Below the pieces are notes generated by a model that was not told where the DNA came from, made no database searches, and saw only the letters and a program-made list of their open reading frames with translations. The translations under genes and the position numbers were made by a program. Positions 5,200-13,478 of a stretch of DNA of 64,000 bases are shown piece after piece. Source of the stretch: a virus. Within the stretch, counting starts at the first letter, position 1, and each line of letters opens with the position of its first letter. Location of the stretch: the IMG/VR virus record IMGVR_UViG_3300036828_000363, positions 1-64,000 of that record. One strand, given 5' to 3'.

Positions 5200-6422
5200 G
5201 GGATATTGAGGATTTGCTTTCTGTTTGCGCGATAGCGTATTTGGATACGCGTAGACGGTATGAAGGGACGATAAATTCTCAATCTCACTTCATGAGTTTG
5301 TATAAAACCACGGTCACAAACCGTTTTAACGACCTTTCCCGGAAAGACTACCAGAAGCGAGCAGTTGCAGATGGTTCTTCGACTGAAGAACCCTTGACGT
5401 ATCATGAGGGGGAATTGTTGGTCACCCTAGACCAACTTTCACAGGAAACCAAGTTGGTTTTGACCCTTTTATGGAACGCGCCAGTGGAAATTTTACACAC
5501 CATTGAAAAAGATTTTTCGTGTCCCGGCATTTTTTTGAAGAAAGTCGCGCTTTTCTGTGGTATACCTGTTACCAGAGCAGAGAGAATTGCTCGAAACCTA
5601 CGTAAACTACTGAAAAGAGGAGAACCAATGAAAAGTGTGTATCAAGAGCTGATCGACGCGGCAAAGACTGCGCCGGGATATGTGGAACCCCGTCCGGGTG
5701 ATTCCAAGGAATCAATTATCACTAACCTGCTCACCAAAATCGGTGATGTAGCAGAAGACGTTTGGAAGGGACTGAGCGCGCCAGCAATTGTCTGGTACAA
5801 TGCCGCCGCGGAAGTCTTCAACGCGAACGCCAAAGTTCAGAATCCCGATGAGATGAAACCGATTCCGGAAATCCCCGGATATCAGGCACCAGTGGTGGTT
5901 GCTCCGCCTACTGCGGAAAAGCCTGCTAAGGTAAAGAAGGAAAAGGTTGCAAAAGCTCCGAAGGAACCGAAAGCACCGAAGCCGCCCAAAGTTGCAAAGG
6001 TCAAGGCGCCGCCGGCTGAAGGCGAGGATGACACCCCGGATCGTCCGAAAGAATCCCGTCCCGGAGTCACCCTTGTTATCCGTGAAATGCTCGTGGTCAA
6101 CCCGAACGTCTCAGTCGCAGATGTCGCGGCAGAGTTGAAAAATCAGGGTTTTCAGACTGAGCATCAGAGCGGCATCGTCACCGAGCGTCACATCATTCGC
6201 TCCGCCGTCCGCCTGGCAATGAAGAACGGTCTCTGGAACGGAATCGCGGTTGTGGAAGATGAGAGAAAACCCCGCGCTCCGCGCAAGGTGACTTCGAACG
6301 AAACCGCTCCAACCGGAACCGAAACTGAAACCGCGACTGTCGCGGAAACCGAAACCGCTACCGTCACTGAGCCGGCCGCGCCCGTACCCGCACCTGAAAC
6401 TCAGGTGGAGCAGGGTGTATAA
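5079..6422 (+). CDS. sigma factor-like protein with long Lys/Pro/Ala tail
   Basis: This 447-residue protein is modular. Residues about 20-110 (GDIEDLLSVCAIAYLDTRRRY ... FMSLYKTTVTNRFND) resemble region 2 of group-4 sigma factors, and about 125-180 could be a helix-turn-helix region. After a helical segment comes a low-complexity linker rich in KAPKEPKAP, then a compact C-terminal domain (GVTLVIREMLVVNPNVSVADV ... IRSAVRLAMKNGLW) that looks winged-helix, and an acidic Thr/Glu tail. A role in phage transcription is inferred. A strong internal start lies at 5628. The gene ends in a clear terminator. Confidence 0.55.
   Translation: MADNVGYVKRIVPLPAWPGPWEKWARRYCVQNLWRLKVELGDIEDLLSVCAIAYLDTRRRYEGTINSQSHFMSLYKTTVTNRFNDLSRKDYQKRAVADGSSTEEPLTYHEGELLVTLDQLSQETKLVLTLLWNAPVEILHTIEKDFSCPGIFLKKVALFCGIPVTRAERIARNLRKLLKRGEPMKSVYQELIDAAKTAPGYVEPRPGDSKESIITNLLTKIGDVAEDVWKGLSAPAIVWYNAAAEVFNANAKVQNPDEMKPIPEIPGYQAPVVVAPPTAEKPAKVKKEKVAKAPKEPKAPKPPKVAKVKAPPAEGEDDTPDRPKESRPGVTLVIREMLVVNPNVSVADVAAELKNQGFQTEHQSGIVTERHIIRSAVRLAMKNGLWNGIAVVEDERKPRAPRKVTSNETAPTGTETETATVAETETATVTEPAAPVPAPETQVEQGV
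5628..6422 (+). CDS. possible internally initiated C-terminal product of the sigma-like gene
   Basis: In the same frame, an ATG at 5628 is preceded by AAAGAGGAGAACCA, one of the best ribosome sites in the window. It would give a 264-residue protein (MKSVYQELIDAAKTAPGY...) lacking the sigma-like part but keeping the Lys/Pro/Ala linker and C-terminal domain. Either the upstream frame was fused to a formerly separate gene, or both products are made. Confidence 0.4.
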   Translation: MKSVYQELIDAAKTAPGYVEPRPGDSKESIITNLLTKIGDVAEDVWKGLSAPAIVWYNAAAEVFNANAKVQNPDEMKPIPEIPGYQAPVVVAPPTAEKPAKVKKEKVAKAPKEPKAPKPPKVAKVKAPPAEGEDDTPDRPKESRPGVTLVIREMLVVNPNVSVADVAAELKNQGFQTEHQSGIVTERHIIRSAVRLAMKNGLWNGIAVVEDERKPRAPRKVTSNETAPTGTETETATVAETETATVTEPAAPVPAPETQVEQGV

Positions 6423-6452
6423 CTAACCCAGCAGTACACACAAAAAGTTAAG

Positions 6453-6481
6453 GGGTAGAGATAATTCTCTACCCTCTTTTT
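6453..6481 (+). terminator. intrinsic terminator
   Basis: Stem GGGTAGAG/CTCTACCC with a 6-nt loop is followed by TCTTTTT. The flanks ACACAAAAAG and CTTTTTGTGT extend the pairing. It follows the sigma-like gene. Confidence 0.85.
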
Positions 6482-6523
6482 GTGTATATACTTGTAGTCA
6501 CGAGTTGGTGTGGGAACCTGTCG

Positions 6524-7015
6524 ATGCGCCAATTTAGAAACCTAGTCAACCAACAATTCGGCAGACTAACCGCTGTAAAATCTGTTGGAAAGACTAGGCG
6601 TGGTAATTATGTATGGTTTTGTAGGTGTGAGTGTGGTACAGGAATAGAAGTAAGAAGCGGCAGTCTTACTAGTGGTAATACAAAAAGTTGTGGTTGCCTA
6701 AGTAGAAATAGAAAGAGAAGAATAACTCACGGCCTTTCCCGCACGTCAGAGTATCGGTGCTGGTTAAACATGCTTGAGAGGTGTTCGAATCCTACTTATA
6801 AAAACTATAAACACTACGGCGGACGTGGAATCAAAGTTTGTGACCGATGGCTGAATTCTTTTGAGAACTTTATTTCAGACATGGGAATGAAACCATCTCC
6901 AGAACTTTCAATTGAAAGAATGGATAACAACGGTAACTATGAGCCTACTAACTGCAAGTGGGCCACAAAAAAAGAACAGCGGAACAATCAGAAAAGACTC
7001 GTGGTTAAAAGATGA
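6524..7015 (+). CDS. putative HNH/AP2-type homing endonuclease, copy 1
   Basis: Starting at ATG 6524 this gives 163 residues. The N-terminal part holds a Cys cluster (CRCECG ... SCGC) likely to bind zinc. The C-terminal part has the phage motif [19 protein letters not shown], then ELSIERMDNNGNYEPTNCKWAT, seen in free-standing HNH-like or AP2-type endonucleases. A closely related gene lies at 15969-16496. Both are inserted between replication or nucleotide genes, as expected for mobile endonuclease genes. The stop overlaps the folE start by 4 nt. Confidence 0.75.
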   Translation: MRQFRNLVNQQFGRLTAVKSVGKTRRGNYVWFCRCECGTGIEVRSGSLTSGNTKSCGCLSRNRKRRITHGLSRTSEYRCWLNMLERCSNPTYKNYKHYGGRGIKVCDRWLNSFENFISDMGMKPSPELSIERMDNNGNYEPTNCKWATKKEQRNNQKRLVVKR

Positions 7016-7635
7016 AAATTCATACCGATGATGTCGCGAAAATAAAACCGAGCAGAGAAGAGGCACTACGCGCTGTCAGAACCGTGATTGCCTTTCTCGG
7101 TGATGACCCGGATAGGGAAGGTCTCATCAAGACCCCGGAACGGGTTTTAAACGCGTGGGAGAGTGACTGGGGAGTTGGTTTATCATCAGTGTACGTAAAA
7201 GAACAGGAAGAATCTATTCGCAACGGTGTGTTCGATGACGGGGGAGAACACTATGACGCGATGATCATGCTGCGACGAATTCATTTTGTTAGTCACTGCG
7301 AACATCATATGGCGATGTTCACTGGCACGGCGGATGTTGCATACATCCCAAGTCCGCAAGGGAAGATAATCGGGCTATCCAAAATTGCAAGGGTGGTAGA
7401 ACTGTTTTCGCGCCGTCTTCAAGTACAGGAACGGCTCACGACTCAGATTGCGGATTTTATCATGGATGAGTGTAACGCAGTTGGTGTAGGGGTTGTGGTT
7501 CGAGCAATTCATACCTGTATGCTTACCCGTGGAATTCGTCAACCGGAAGTTGAAACGATAACTTCTGCGCTCCGTGGTGAATTATTCAGTGATCCCAGTG
7601 CTCGGTCTGAGTTTTTCAACTTGGTTACTAAGTGA
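7012..7635 (+). CDS. folE: GTP cyclohydrolase I
   Basis: This 207-residue FolE has the catalytic zinc and histidine motif HFVSHCEHHMAMFTG, the conserved GKIIGLSKIARVVELFSRRLQVQERLT segment, and a late Cys in IHTCMLTRG. It converts GTP to 7,8-dihydroneopterin triphosphate, the first step towards preQ0. With GAT-QueC, DpdA, QueD (32071) and QueE (34444) it forms a full phage 7-deazaguanine pathway. It starts at ATGA overlapping the endonuclease gene. Confidence 0.97.
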   Translation: MKIHTDDVAKIKPSREEALRAVRTVIAFLGDDPDREGLIKTPERVLNAWESDWGVGLSSVYVKEQEESIRNGVFDDGGEHYDAMIMLRRIHFVSHCEHHMAMFTGTADVAYIPSPQGKIIGLSKIARVVELFSRRLQVQERLTTQIADFIMDECNAVGVGVVVRAIHTCMLTRGIRQPEVETITSALRGELFSDPSARSEFFNLVTK

Positions 7636-7648
7636 GCAAGATACCTGT

Positions 7649-7846
7649 ATGACTGACGAAGAAAAAACCATTAAGGAAAATGTTCGATTCGGCCAAAGAA
7701 TACAGGTAAGGAAAAACGCTCCTTTCTTTAGAGAACATTTTGCTTACATTGCTTACATTGGTGAGTCCGGAGTTTCTGTCTACTTAGAAGATTCCTCATT
7801 CGATGATTGCATTCCTTTGAAGTGGGATGAGTTTCTTCTAGTGTGA
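7649..7846 (+). CDS. small protein, beta-rich (unknown)
   Basis: A 65-residue protein (MTDEEKTIKENVRFGQRIQVRK...) in the gap between folE and queC. The pattern of alternating hydrophobics (IQVRKNAPFFREHFAYIAYIG) suggests a small SH3-like barrel. No family recognised. The ribosome site is weak. Confidence 0.6.
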   Translation: MTDEEKTIKENVRFGQRIQVRKNAPFFREHFAYIAYIGESGVSVYLEDSSFDDCIPLKWDEFLLV

Positions 7847-7853
7847 GGTTTTT

Positions 7854-9116
7854 ATGTGCAGTATATTCGGTGCTTTTGGTTCTGACATTGATCTAAAAGT
7901 CCTGCAAAGTATCCGTGTGAATGCTGGAGACAGAGGCAGAGACGGTGGTCAAATGGAGATGTATCTCACCTTCGATGATCGTAAATGTTTTCTTGGTAAC
8001 TGGCGAGCAACTCCTACCACGGAAGTACAAAGCGGAAGACTTCAACCGTATGATGGCATCGTTCACAATGGCACGATTGCGAATGACAAAGACATCGGCG
8101 GTTTACCCGGTGAAATAGACTCTGAAGTTCTCCCACGGGTGATAGATCGCACTGACGTGTACACCGTCGCTACAAGTCTCGCGAAGATAAAAGGTTCTTA
8201 TGCTCTCGCTATTGTTAATGATAAGACTTGTTTTCTCGCCGCGAATTACAAACCGATTTACTATTACATCAAAGGCGGAACGGTTTACTTCTCTTCGATG
8301 GCTAGGCACTTTAAAAGTATTGTGCTTCGTGGAACCGCTCCGGTGAAGGTGGAACCGTATTCTGTCCTAGACCTTCGTACATTTGAAAGCTGCCCACTTA
8401 AACGGATTTACAATAACCGTGCCATTGTTATAGCTTCAGGTGGACTAGATTCGACGGTAGTCGCGTCTTACCTGAAATCAAGAGGCATGGAAATAACACT
8501 TGTCCATTACCGTTACGGTTGTGTCGCGGAGATGAACGAGGCGACACGTATTCCACAAATAGCACAAGCTCTCGGTTGCGACTTCCGTATTTTTGATCTT
8601 CCCTATACCGATATGGCAGGTGACTCACCGTTGCTTGATTGTAAGCGATACATTGAAGGTGCGATACCCGGAGCAGAGTTTGCCTATGAGTGGGTTCCTG
8701 CTCGTAATCTAGTCATGCTAGCTCATGCTACCGCCTTTGCTGAGGCGAATGACTATCACACAATCGCGCTCGGTAATAACTTGGAAGAAGCGGGTGCCTA
8801 TCCTGACAACGAAGAAGAGTTCACGGGTTTATTCAACGAGCTATTGTCAAACGCAGTTCGAGATGGATTCAAACTTAATCTAGTCTCTCCCGTGGGCAAC
8901 CTCATGAAACATGAAATAGTCGCGCTTGGTCACAAACTGAATACACCGTTTGGGTTGACGTGGTCATGTTATCGAGACGGTGAAATCTCCTGTGGTGAGT
9001 GTGGGCCGGACTTCATGCGAAGAACTGCGTTTGAGCGAAATGGTCTGAGTGATCCACTTGAATATAAGGCACCGTTGAAAAGAACGAAGGAGCAAAATGA
9101 GAAAGCTACTACGTGA
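7854..9116 (+). CDS. gat-queC: GAT-QueC: class II glutamine amidotransferase fused to 7-cyano-7-deazaguanine synthase
   Basis: A 420-residue fusion. Residues 1-175 are an Ntn-type class II amidotransferase, starting Met-Cys2 (MCSIFGAFGSD) with VHNGTIAN as in asparagine synthase and PurF. Residues about 185-420 are QueC, with PP-loop IASGGLDSTVVASYL and the zinc site CYRDGEISCGECG near the C-terminus. QueC makes preQ0 from carboxydeazaguanine. The GAT fusion is known from archaea and phages where archaeosine (G+) is formed, with GAT supplying ammonia for the amidine. This points to deoxyarchaeosine in the phage DNA, which is an inference. Confidence 0.93.
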   Translation: MCSIFGAFGSDIDLKVLQSIRVNAGDRGRDGGQMEMYLTFDDRKCFLGNWRATPTTEVQSGRLQPYDGIVHNGTIANDKDIGGLPGEIDSEVLPRVIDRTDVYTVATSLAKIKGSYALAIVNDKTCFLAANYKPIYYYIKGGTVYFSSMARHFKSIVLRGTAPVKVEPYSVLDLRTFESCPLKRIYNNRAIVIASGGLDSTVVASYLKSRGMEITLVHYRYGCVAEMNEATRIPQIAQALGCDFRIFDLPYTDMAGDSPLLDCKRYIEGAIPGAEFAYEWVPARNLVMLAHATAFAEANDYHTIALGNNLEEAGAYPDNEEEFTGLFNELLSNAVRDGFKLNLVSPVGNLMKHEIVALGHKLNTPFGLTWSCYRDGEISCGECGPDFMRRTAFERNGLSDPLEYKAPLKRTKEQNEKATT

Positions 9117-9192
9117 GATTTGGCAGCAGATAGTTTGGATTCACGAAGATATAATCGATGTCATAAACAGTGCTTTGAACGAAATGTTCTAA
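9097..9192 (+). CDS. 31-residue peptide, unknown
   Basis: ATG at 9097 follows GAAGGAGCAAA, a strong ribosome site, and overlaps the end of gat-queC. The peptide (MRKLLREIWQQIVWIHED...) is an amphipathic helix. It is in line with the operon, so probably translated. Confidence 0.5.
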   Translation: MRKLLREIWQQIVWIHEDIIDVINSALNEMF

Positions 9193-9202
9193 AGGAATTG
9201 TG

Positions 9203-9376
9203 ATGAAAAAAATAGCATACTATGCGAATCTGCTCAAAGGTAAGCTACAAATATTGAGCAGAGAACTACTAAGTTTGAGAAAGTTGTTGCGACCATTCAA
9301 CAAGTTGTTGTCATCTGTAGGTGGGTTGCTACGTGCACTACTACGTGCTACAAAATATAACGCGATGGCTTCATAG
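9203..9376 (+). CDS. 57-residue basic Leu-rich protein, unknown
   Basis: ATG at 9203 follows AAAGGAATTGTG. The sequence is basic and leucine-rich (KLQILSRELLSLRKLLRPF, LLRALLRAT) and probably helical. It ends 2 nt before the DpdA start. No family recognised. Confidence 0.55.
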   Translation: MKKIAYYANLLKGKLQILSRELLSLRKLLRPFNKLLSSVGGLLRALLRATKYNAMAS

Positions 9377-9378
9377 CT

Positions 9379-10440
9379 ATGACTCCAAAAATCAAGCTCA
9401 TACTGGATTCCGGTGCCTTCTCTGCCTATACACGCAAGAAGACGATTAACATCAAAGAGTACGCAGACTTCATCCTTGCGAACCGGGATGTAATCGATAA
9501 GGCAGTAAACCTTGATGTGATATCTCCGGATGACCCGGAAGGCGCGGCAAAATCCAGTTGGGATAACTATTGCTATCTTCGTGACCGTGGAATCGATGTC
9601 CTGCCCGTTTATCACTCGCGTGAGAATTTGAAGTGGTTGGACAAAATACTTGAGGTGACCAACTACATTGGACTAGGCGCGAGTTCATTGCGTCATGCTC
9701 AAGAAGCGGGTGGTTGGTATGATCTAGTTTTTAATTATGCGACGGATATAAAGGGGAGACCAATAGCTGACTTTCATGTCTTTGGTGACACCACGCCCAA
9801 TACCCTGATTCGATATCCTTGGAAAAGTGCTGATAGTAACACCGCGATTCGACTTTCTCGGGGTGGTGGATGTATGTTACTATCACCGACTGAGAACCAC
9901 TTTGCACATAACTACGAGTTCAATACGAACAAACATAGACAGGGTTCCAATGTAATTCGTCAGGAAACGGATGACCTTCTTAAACGGGGTGCTTTTGACG
10001 ATATCCTTCGTCGTCACGGACTCAACCCAAAAGTGATAGGGAAAACCCTTTCAAAAAATGAATCTATCCTTTTGCGTAGCTTCGTGAATTGTTCCTACCT
10101 ACTTGAGCTACGGATGATTGCTGCGAATACTACAACGTTTAAGCGGACTACGAATTTACTGGATATCAAGGCGAAGAAGGAAGGTAAGGAACGTATAGGC
10201 CCGCCTGACATTTACTTTATTTCTGTCCCAAACACATTCAAGACAGACTTGACGGTGTACGCGCACATTAAAGGCGCAGATCATCTTCTATTGAGCTATT
10301 TCTATTTGTGCAAAGATGCACCCCGCTGGCAGATAGCCCGGAGTTTTGTTTTTGACCCGGTGGGGACGTGTGAGAAGGTTCCCGATTTTTCACCGATGTA
10401 TAATTTTTTGGCAGAAAATCTTTTAGAGGTTGCTAAATGA
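9379..10440 (+). CDS. dpdA: DpdA-like 7-deazaguanine DNA transglycosylase
   Basis: A 353-residue protein of the tRNA-guanine transglycosylase superfamily. It has ILDSGAFSAY at residues 8-17 (catalytic Asp region), NLDVISPDDPE, VYHSRENLKWLD, YIGLGASS and FHVFGDTTPNTLIRYPWKSADSNT, the YP...S-x-DS pattern of phage DpdA. DpdA exchanges guanine in DNA for a deazaguanine base. It directly follows gat-queC in the operon. Which DpdA subgroup it belongs to, and its sequence specificity, cannot be read here. Confidence 0.88.
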   Translation: MTPKIKLILDSGAFSAYTRKKTINIKEYADFILANRDVIDKAVNLDVISPDDPEGAAKSSWDNYCYLRDRGIDVLPVYHSRENLKWLDKILEVTNYIGLGASSLRHAQEAGGWYDLVFNYATDIKGRPIADFHVFGDTTPNTLIRYPWKSADSNTAIRLSRGGGCMLLSPTENHFAHNYEFNTNKHRQGSNVIRQETDDLLKRGAFDDILRRHGLNPKVIGKTLSKNESILLRSFVNCSYLLELRMIAANTTTFKRTTNLLDIKAKKEGKERIGPPDIYFISVPNTFKTDLTVYAHIKGADHLLLSYFYLCKDAPRWQIARSFVFDPVGTCEKVPDFSPMYNFLAENLLEVAK

Positions 10441-11531
10441 TCAAGGCAGGGATGTTGTCCGATGCAAGTAAAATCGCGAACCTAATCGCGAATCCCACTT
10501 CGCTTACTCCTACTTATAAGAGCATGGAGATATGTGCTGATGAGGATTTAGGCGACGGTCAAAAAGCCAGCACTATTTTGGTGAATAGTGACTACGGTAA
10601 TTTGGAGCTTCTCTTACCGGACATGGGTATTACCCAGTCCTGCTTGATCGATGCTACTCAGATATCCGCAGTCGCGGATTCTCTTCCCAAAGACAAAGAC
10701 ATCGAATTCACGCCCAAAGAAGGTGCCGTCGCGTGGAAATGTGGTGACGCTCGGGGCCAGTGGACTAACATCGCTCACGATAAAAGTCTGAACCGGGTTA
10801 CTCATGCGGATTTTCCGTGGAAACCACCACAAGACTTCGCTCGTGCTCTTAGACTCGCAGCATCAGCGTGTCAAGCAGCTACGGTGTCAGTCGGGTTGTA
10901 CGGTGTAGTGCTTGAACCCAACGGAATTAACCTTGCTTTGATGTCATCCAATTCTACCGCACTTGCCTATGTTGAAGTAGTGAAGGGGAACTATCCTGCA
11001 CAACTGATTACCCTTCGTCCACCAACACCGACATGTATCGCGGCGTTGATTGAGAAATGTCCGAATTGCATGATGGACTTCACGAGCGAAGGTGTGTTCA
11101 TTCGCGGAGACTGGTTACTTGCGCACCTTCCGCTTGGTCAAAGTTTGGAGCATAACTTGAATGACACGTTCGACAAGTATAAGTCTTCGAGTGAGGTGAT
11201 CAAAATCAATTCAGATGCTATTAGACGGTTTCTTATCAGAGCACGGGCGCTATCTGAGAGACGTGTGGCGCGCTCACTGAACGTAAGACTTCGGGTAGAC
11301 AGTGGTAAGCTTGTGCTTGAACACAGCTCGATGGCTGCGTCTTCTGAGGAATACTTTCTCGCGAGTGGTATCGACTCTACAAAGAGCTATGCAACCGTGG
11401 AACTTCCGGTTGAAATGTTGTTAGTCCCGCTTGAACATGTACAGGAAGCGATTCTTGATTATCTTCCTGAAAACGTCATGGTCATGAGAGGGAAGAACCC
11501 GGACTTTAAGTTCATATTAGGTGGTGCCTGA
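10437..11531 (+). CDS. DNA sliding clamp (beta-clamp-like)
   Basis: This 364-residue protein has the length and strand pattern of a three-domain bacterial beta clamp: ATQISAVADSLPKD, QDFARALRLAASACQ, and C-terminal ATVELPVEMLLVPLEHVQEAI. It should encircle DNA and hold the polymerase at 13.5 kb. The clamp-loader ATPase is at 17.4 kb. It starts at ATGA overlapping dpdA and its stop overlaps the Nudix start. Confidence 0.75.
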   Translation: MIKAGMLSDASKIANLIANPTSLTPTYKSMEICADEDLGDGQKASTILVNSDYGNLELLLPDMGITQSCLIDATQISAVADSLPKDKDIEFTPKEGAVAWKCGDARGQWTNIAHDKSLNRVTHADFPWKPPQDFARALRLAASACQAATVSVGLYGVVLEPNGINLALMSSNSTALAYVEVVKGNYPAQLITLRPPTPTCIAALIEKCPNCMMDFTSEGVFIRGDWLLAHLPLGQSLEHNLNDTFDKYKSSSEVIKINSDAIRRFLIRARALSERRVARSLNVRLRVDSGKLVLEHSSMAASSEEYFLASGIDSTKSYATVELPVEMLLVPLEHVQEAILDYLPENVMVMRGKNPDFKFILGGA

Positions 11532-12142
11532 TGTCGGATGAAAATCGTTTTGGTACACCGTGGATCGTGGATCATGATGGCCCGTCCCGCCCGATTATTT
11601 TGACGAAAAATCCGATAGGCGACGATAATCATATGCTGACTATCGACGGGTTTAGTAACGGCAGGTGGGGTTCGTTTGCTGACGAAGAAGAGTTGACTAA
11701 GATGGTGGTTAACGCGGTTAACACGGTTAGTTCTAATAAACCAATGCTTCCTGTGGGCGTGTCGGTTCTTTTGGTCAATGAGAAAGAAGGCACCGTACTT
11801 TTAGGTAAAAGGGCTAGTAGTATCCCCGCAGGCGATATGTGGTCTACTCCCGGTGGCAGGATTGAGGTTAATGAAAACATGTATCAGTGTGCCCTGAGAG
11901 AATTTAAGGAAGAGACGGGCGCGGAGCTGGTTTTAGGTAATCTTCATGTCGTTGGTTTCAAAGAGCACTTTCGATATGGTATGCACTACATCATGTTCTA
12001 CATTCGGGCATCTGTATACGAAGGTGAAATCAAAAACACTCAGCCGGATAAATGTGAAGGTTGGCAATGGTGGAAGTTCGAGAATATCGTCTTGGATCAT
12101 TGCACCGAACCGGAAGATATTCTTAGGCAGCTAATGGTTTAA
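11531..12142 (+). CDS. Nudix hydrolase
   Basis: A 203-residue protein with a full Nudix box, GGRIEVNENMYQCALREFKEETGAEL (GX5EX7REUXEEXGU), at about residues 117-142. The N-terminal 70 residues are an added domain of unknown fold. The substrate cannot be assigned. Given the neighbours, a nucleotide or a deazaguanine intermediate is possible. Confidence 0.9.
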   Translation: MSDENRFGTPWIVDHDGPSRPIILTKNPIGDDNHMLTIDGFSNGRWGSFADEEELTKMVVNAVNTVSSNKPMLPVGVSVLLVNEKEGTVLLGKRASSIPAGDMWSTPGGRIEVNENMYQCALREFKEETGAELVLGNLHVVGFKEHFRYGMHYIMFYIRASVYEGEIKNTQPDKCEGWQWWKFENIVLDHCTEPEDILRQLMV

Positions 12143-12144
12143 GT

Positions 12145-12351
12145 ATGAGTGTTCCATGCAAAATGGGCTGCGTGGGCGAATGTAAATGGCCAACAGGTCA
12201 TAAGTTTATTATTGCCCAAACGACTGTCCCTGAGCTTTATGGGTTGTGGTATCCAAACACGGTGTGGCCATTGGTAGGAACCTTTGATGAAGTGGTAGTA
12301 ATGTTGTCGGAAGCTTTGAAGTGGGTAAACTTGAAGTGGGTAAGAATATGA
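12145..12351 (+). CDS. small Cys-containing protein, unknown
   Basis: A 68-residue protein with N-terminal CKMGCVGECKW, a possible metal knuckle, and many Trp/Val residues. It overlaps the next ATG. No family recognised. Confidence 0.55.
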   Translation: MSVPCKMGCVGECKWPTGHKFIIAQTTVPELYGLWYPNTVWPLVGTFDEVVVMLSEALKWVNLKWVRI

Positions 12352-12548
12352 CCCATTTCGGTTCCATGTCTGAATCCGAGGGTGAATTTAGTAAGCAGGA
12401 CACGACTGTTCGACACTGCTCTAAATGTAATGAAGAGAAAACGTTCAAGGTTCAGACGTGGGAATCAAATGATGGTGCCTACGAAGATTACAAGTACACG
12501 TGTCTGACTTGCGGATACGTATTTTGGATTGACGGGATTGATTCATGA
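12348..12548 (+). CDS. zinc-ribbon protein
   Basis: A 66-residue protein starting at the ATGA overlap. It has CSKC, 26 residues, then CLTC, a classic zinc ribbon. These small ribbons often bind nucleic acid or a polymerase. Function unknown. Confidence 0.65.
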   Translation: MTHFGSMSESEGEFSKQDTTVRHCSKCNEEKTFKVQTWESNDGAYEDYKYTCLTCGYVFWIDGIDS

Positions 12549-13162
12549 GCACAAAAATTTACGGCGCCTATCATGTGAAGAATACCAACGGTATACAGTT
12601 GTGGCCTTTTCTTCGTGACTTGAAAAAGCGGGCAGATAAATCCTGTCATGACAAACTAGTTCAAGTGATTGAAGAACTAATGGCATCGGTAAATCCTGAG
12701 AGTGACGCTTATATCGAAGATGATGACCGTAGTGATACAGCGAAGCGTCTACAAATCGCTCATGATTGCCTCACGAAAGAGTACGAGAAGCAGGCGAATT
12801 CACATCGTAGAAATCCATTCTATCTTGATGTCACTATAAGCATTCATGAGAACAATGATCAGTATTATTTGATTGCTTATTGTGACTTCGCGAGTCTCAT
12901 GAGTGGTTCTCTTGACTTCATGAACGAGATGGAAGAGCTTGAAGATTTTCATTATCAAAATTCAACCGACAAACCAGATGAAATTTCTGAAGAAGACTGG
13001 GAGAACCGGGAGAAGGTTTGGGACGAAATCTATAAGGCTGGTTGGATGATGCAACTAACGTTGGACATTGTTACTAACACTGGCTTCTTTCGCATTGATC
13101 CATATTTTGAATTGTGTGAAAAGTATAAGTCTAAAATTGAAGAAGAAAGAAAAAAGGAGTAG
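12545..13162 (+). CDS. unknown conserved-looking protein
   Basis: A 205-residue acidic protein (MSTKIYGAYHVKNTNGIQLWPFL...). It is mixed alpha/beta with a charged C-terminus and no cysteine clusters or membrane segments. It overlaps both neighbours' frames by a few nt, so it is part of the replication operon. I do not recognise the family. Confidence 0.7.
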   Translation: MSTKIYGAYHVKNTNGIQLWPFLRDLKKRADKSCHDKLVQVIEELMASVNPESDAYIEDDDRSDTAKRLQIAHDCLTKEYEKQANSHRRNPFYLDVTISIHENNDQYYLIAYCDFASLMSGSLDFMNEMEELEDFHYQNSTDKPDEISEEDWENREKVWDEIYKAGWMMQLTLDIVTNTGFFRIDPYFELCEKYKSKIEEERKKE

Positions 13163-13166
13163 CTAA

Positions 13167-13478
13167 ATGGCGGTGGATAGACAAGGAATGATACAACGAA
13201 CGGGCGATAAGCAGAACTTGTTTCATGTGATTGACTCATCCGGCGAAGACTACTTTGTCGCGGCGGAGAACTTTGGTGACGCAGAAAAGAAGTTCAAGGC
13301 ATGGGAGAGAACTCAGTTTGATAACCTCGCGCCGGATGAATTGATTGAAGACCCTCAAGCGATCATGGCAGCAGGTTATTTGATTACCGTTCCGGGTGAA
13401 CCGGGCAATGAACCGGAACCGGAAGATGATAAAGTAGTCTTGGAACCTATGCCTAATCTTGTGAGGGAACGTGGGTAG
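13167..13478 (+). CDS. unknown small acidic protein
   Basis: A 103-residue protein with an N-terminal strand-helix unit (NLFHVIDSSGEDYFVAAENFGDAEKKFKAW) and a Pro/Glu-rich tail (PGEPGNEPEPEDD). Good ribosome site (AAGGAGTAGCTA). Its stop overlaps the polymerase GTG start by 1 nt. Confidence 0.65.
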   Translation: MAVDRQGMIQRTGDKQNLFHVIDSSGEDYFVAAENFGDAEKKFKAWERTQFDNLAPDELIEDPQAIMAAGYLITVPGEPGNEPEPEDDKVVLEPMPNLVRERG

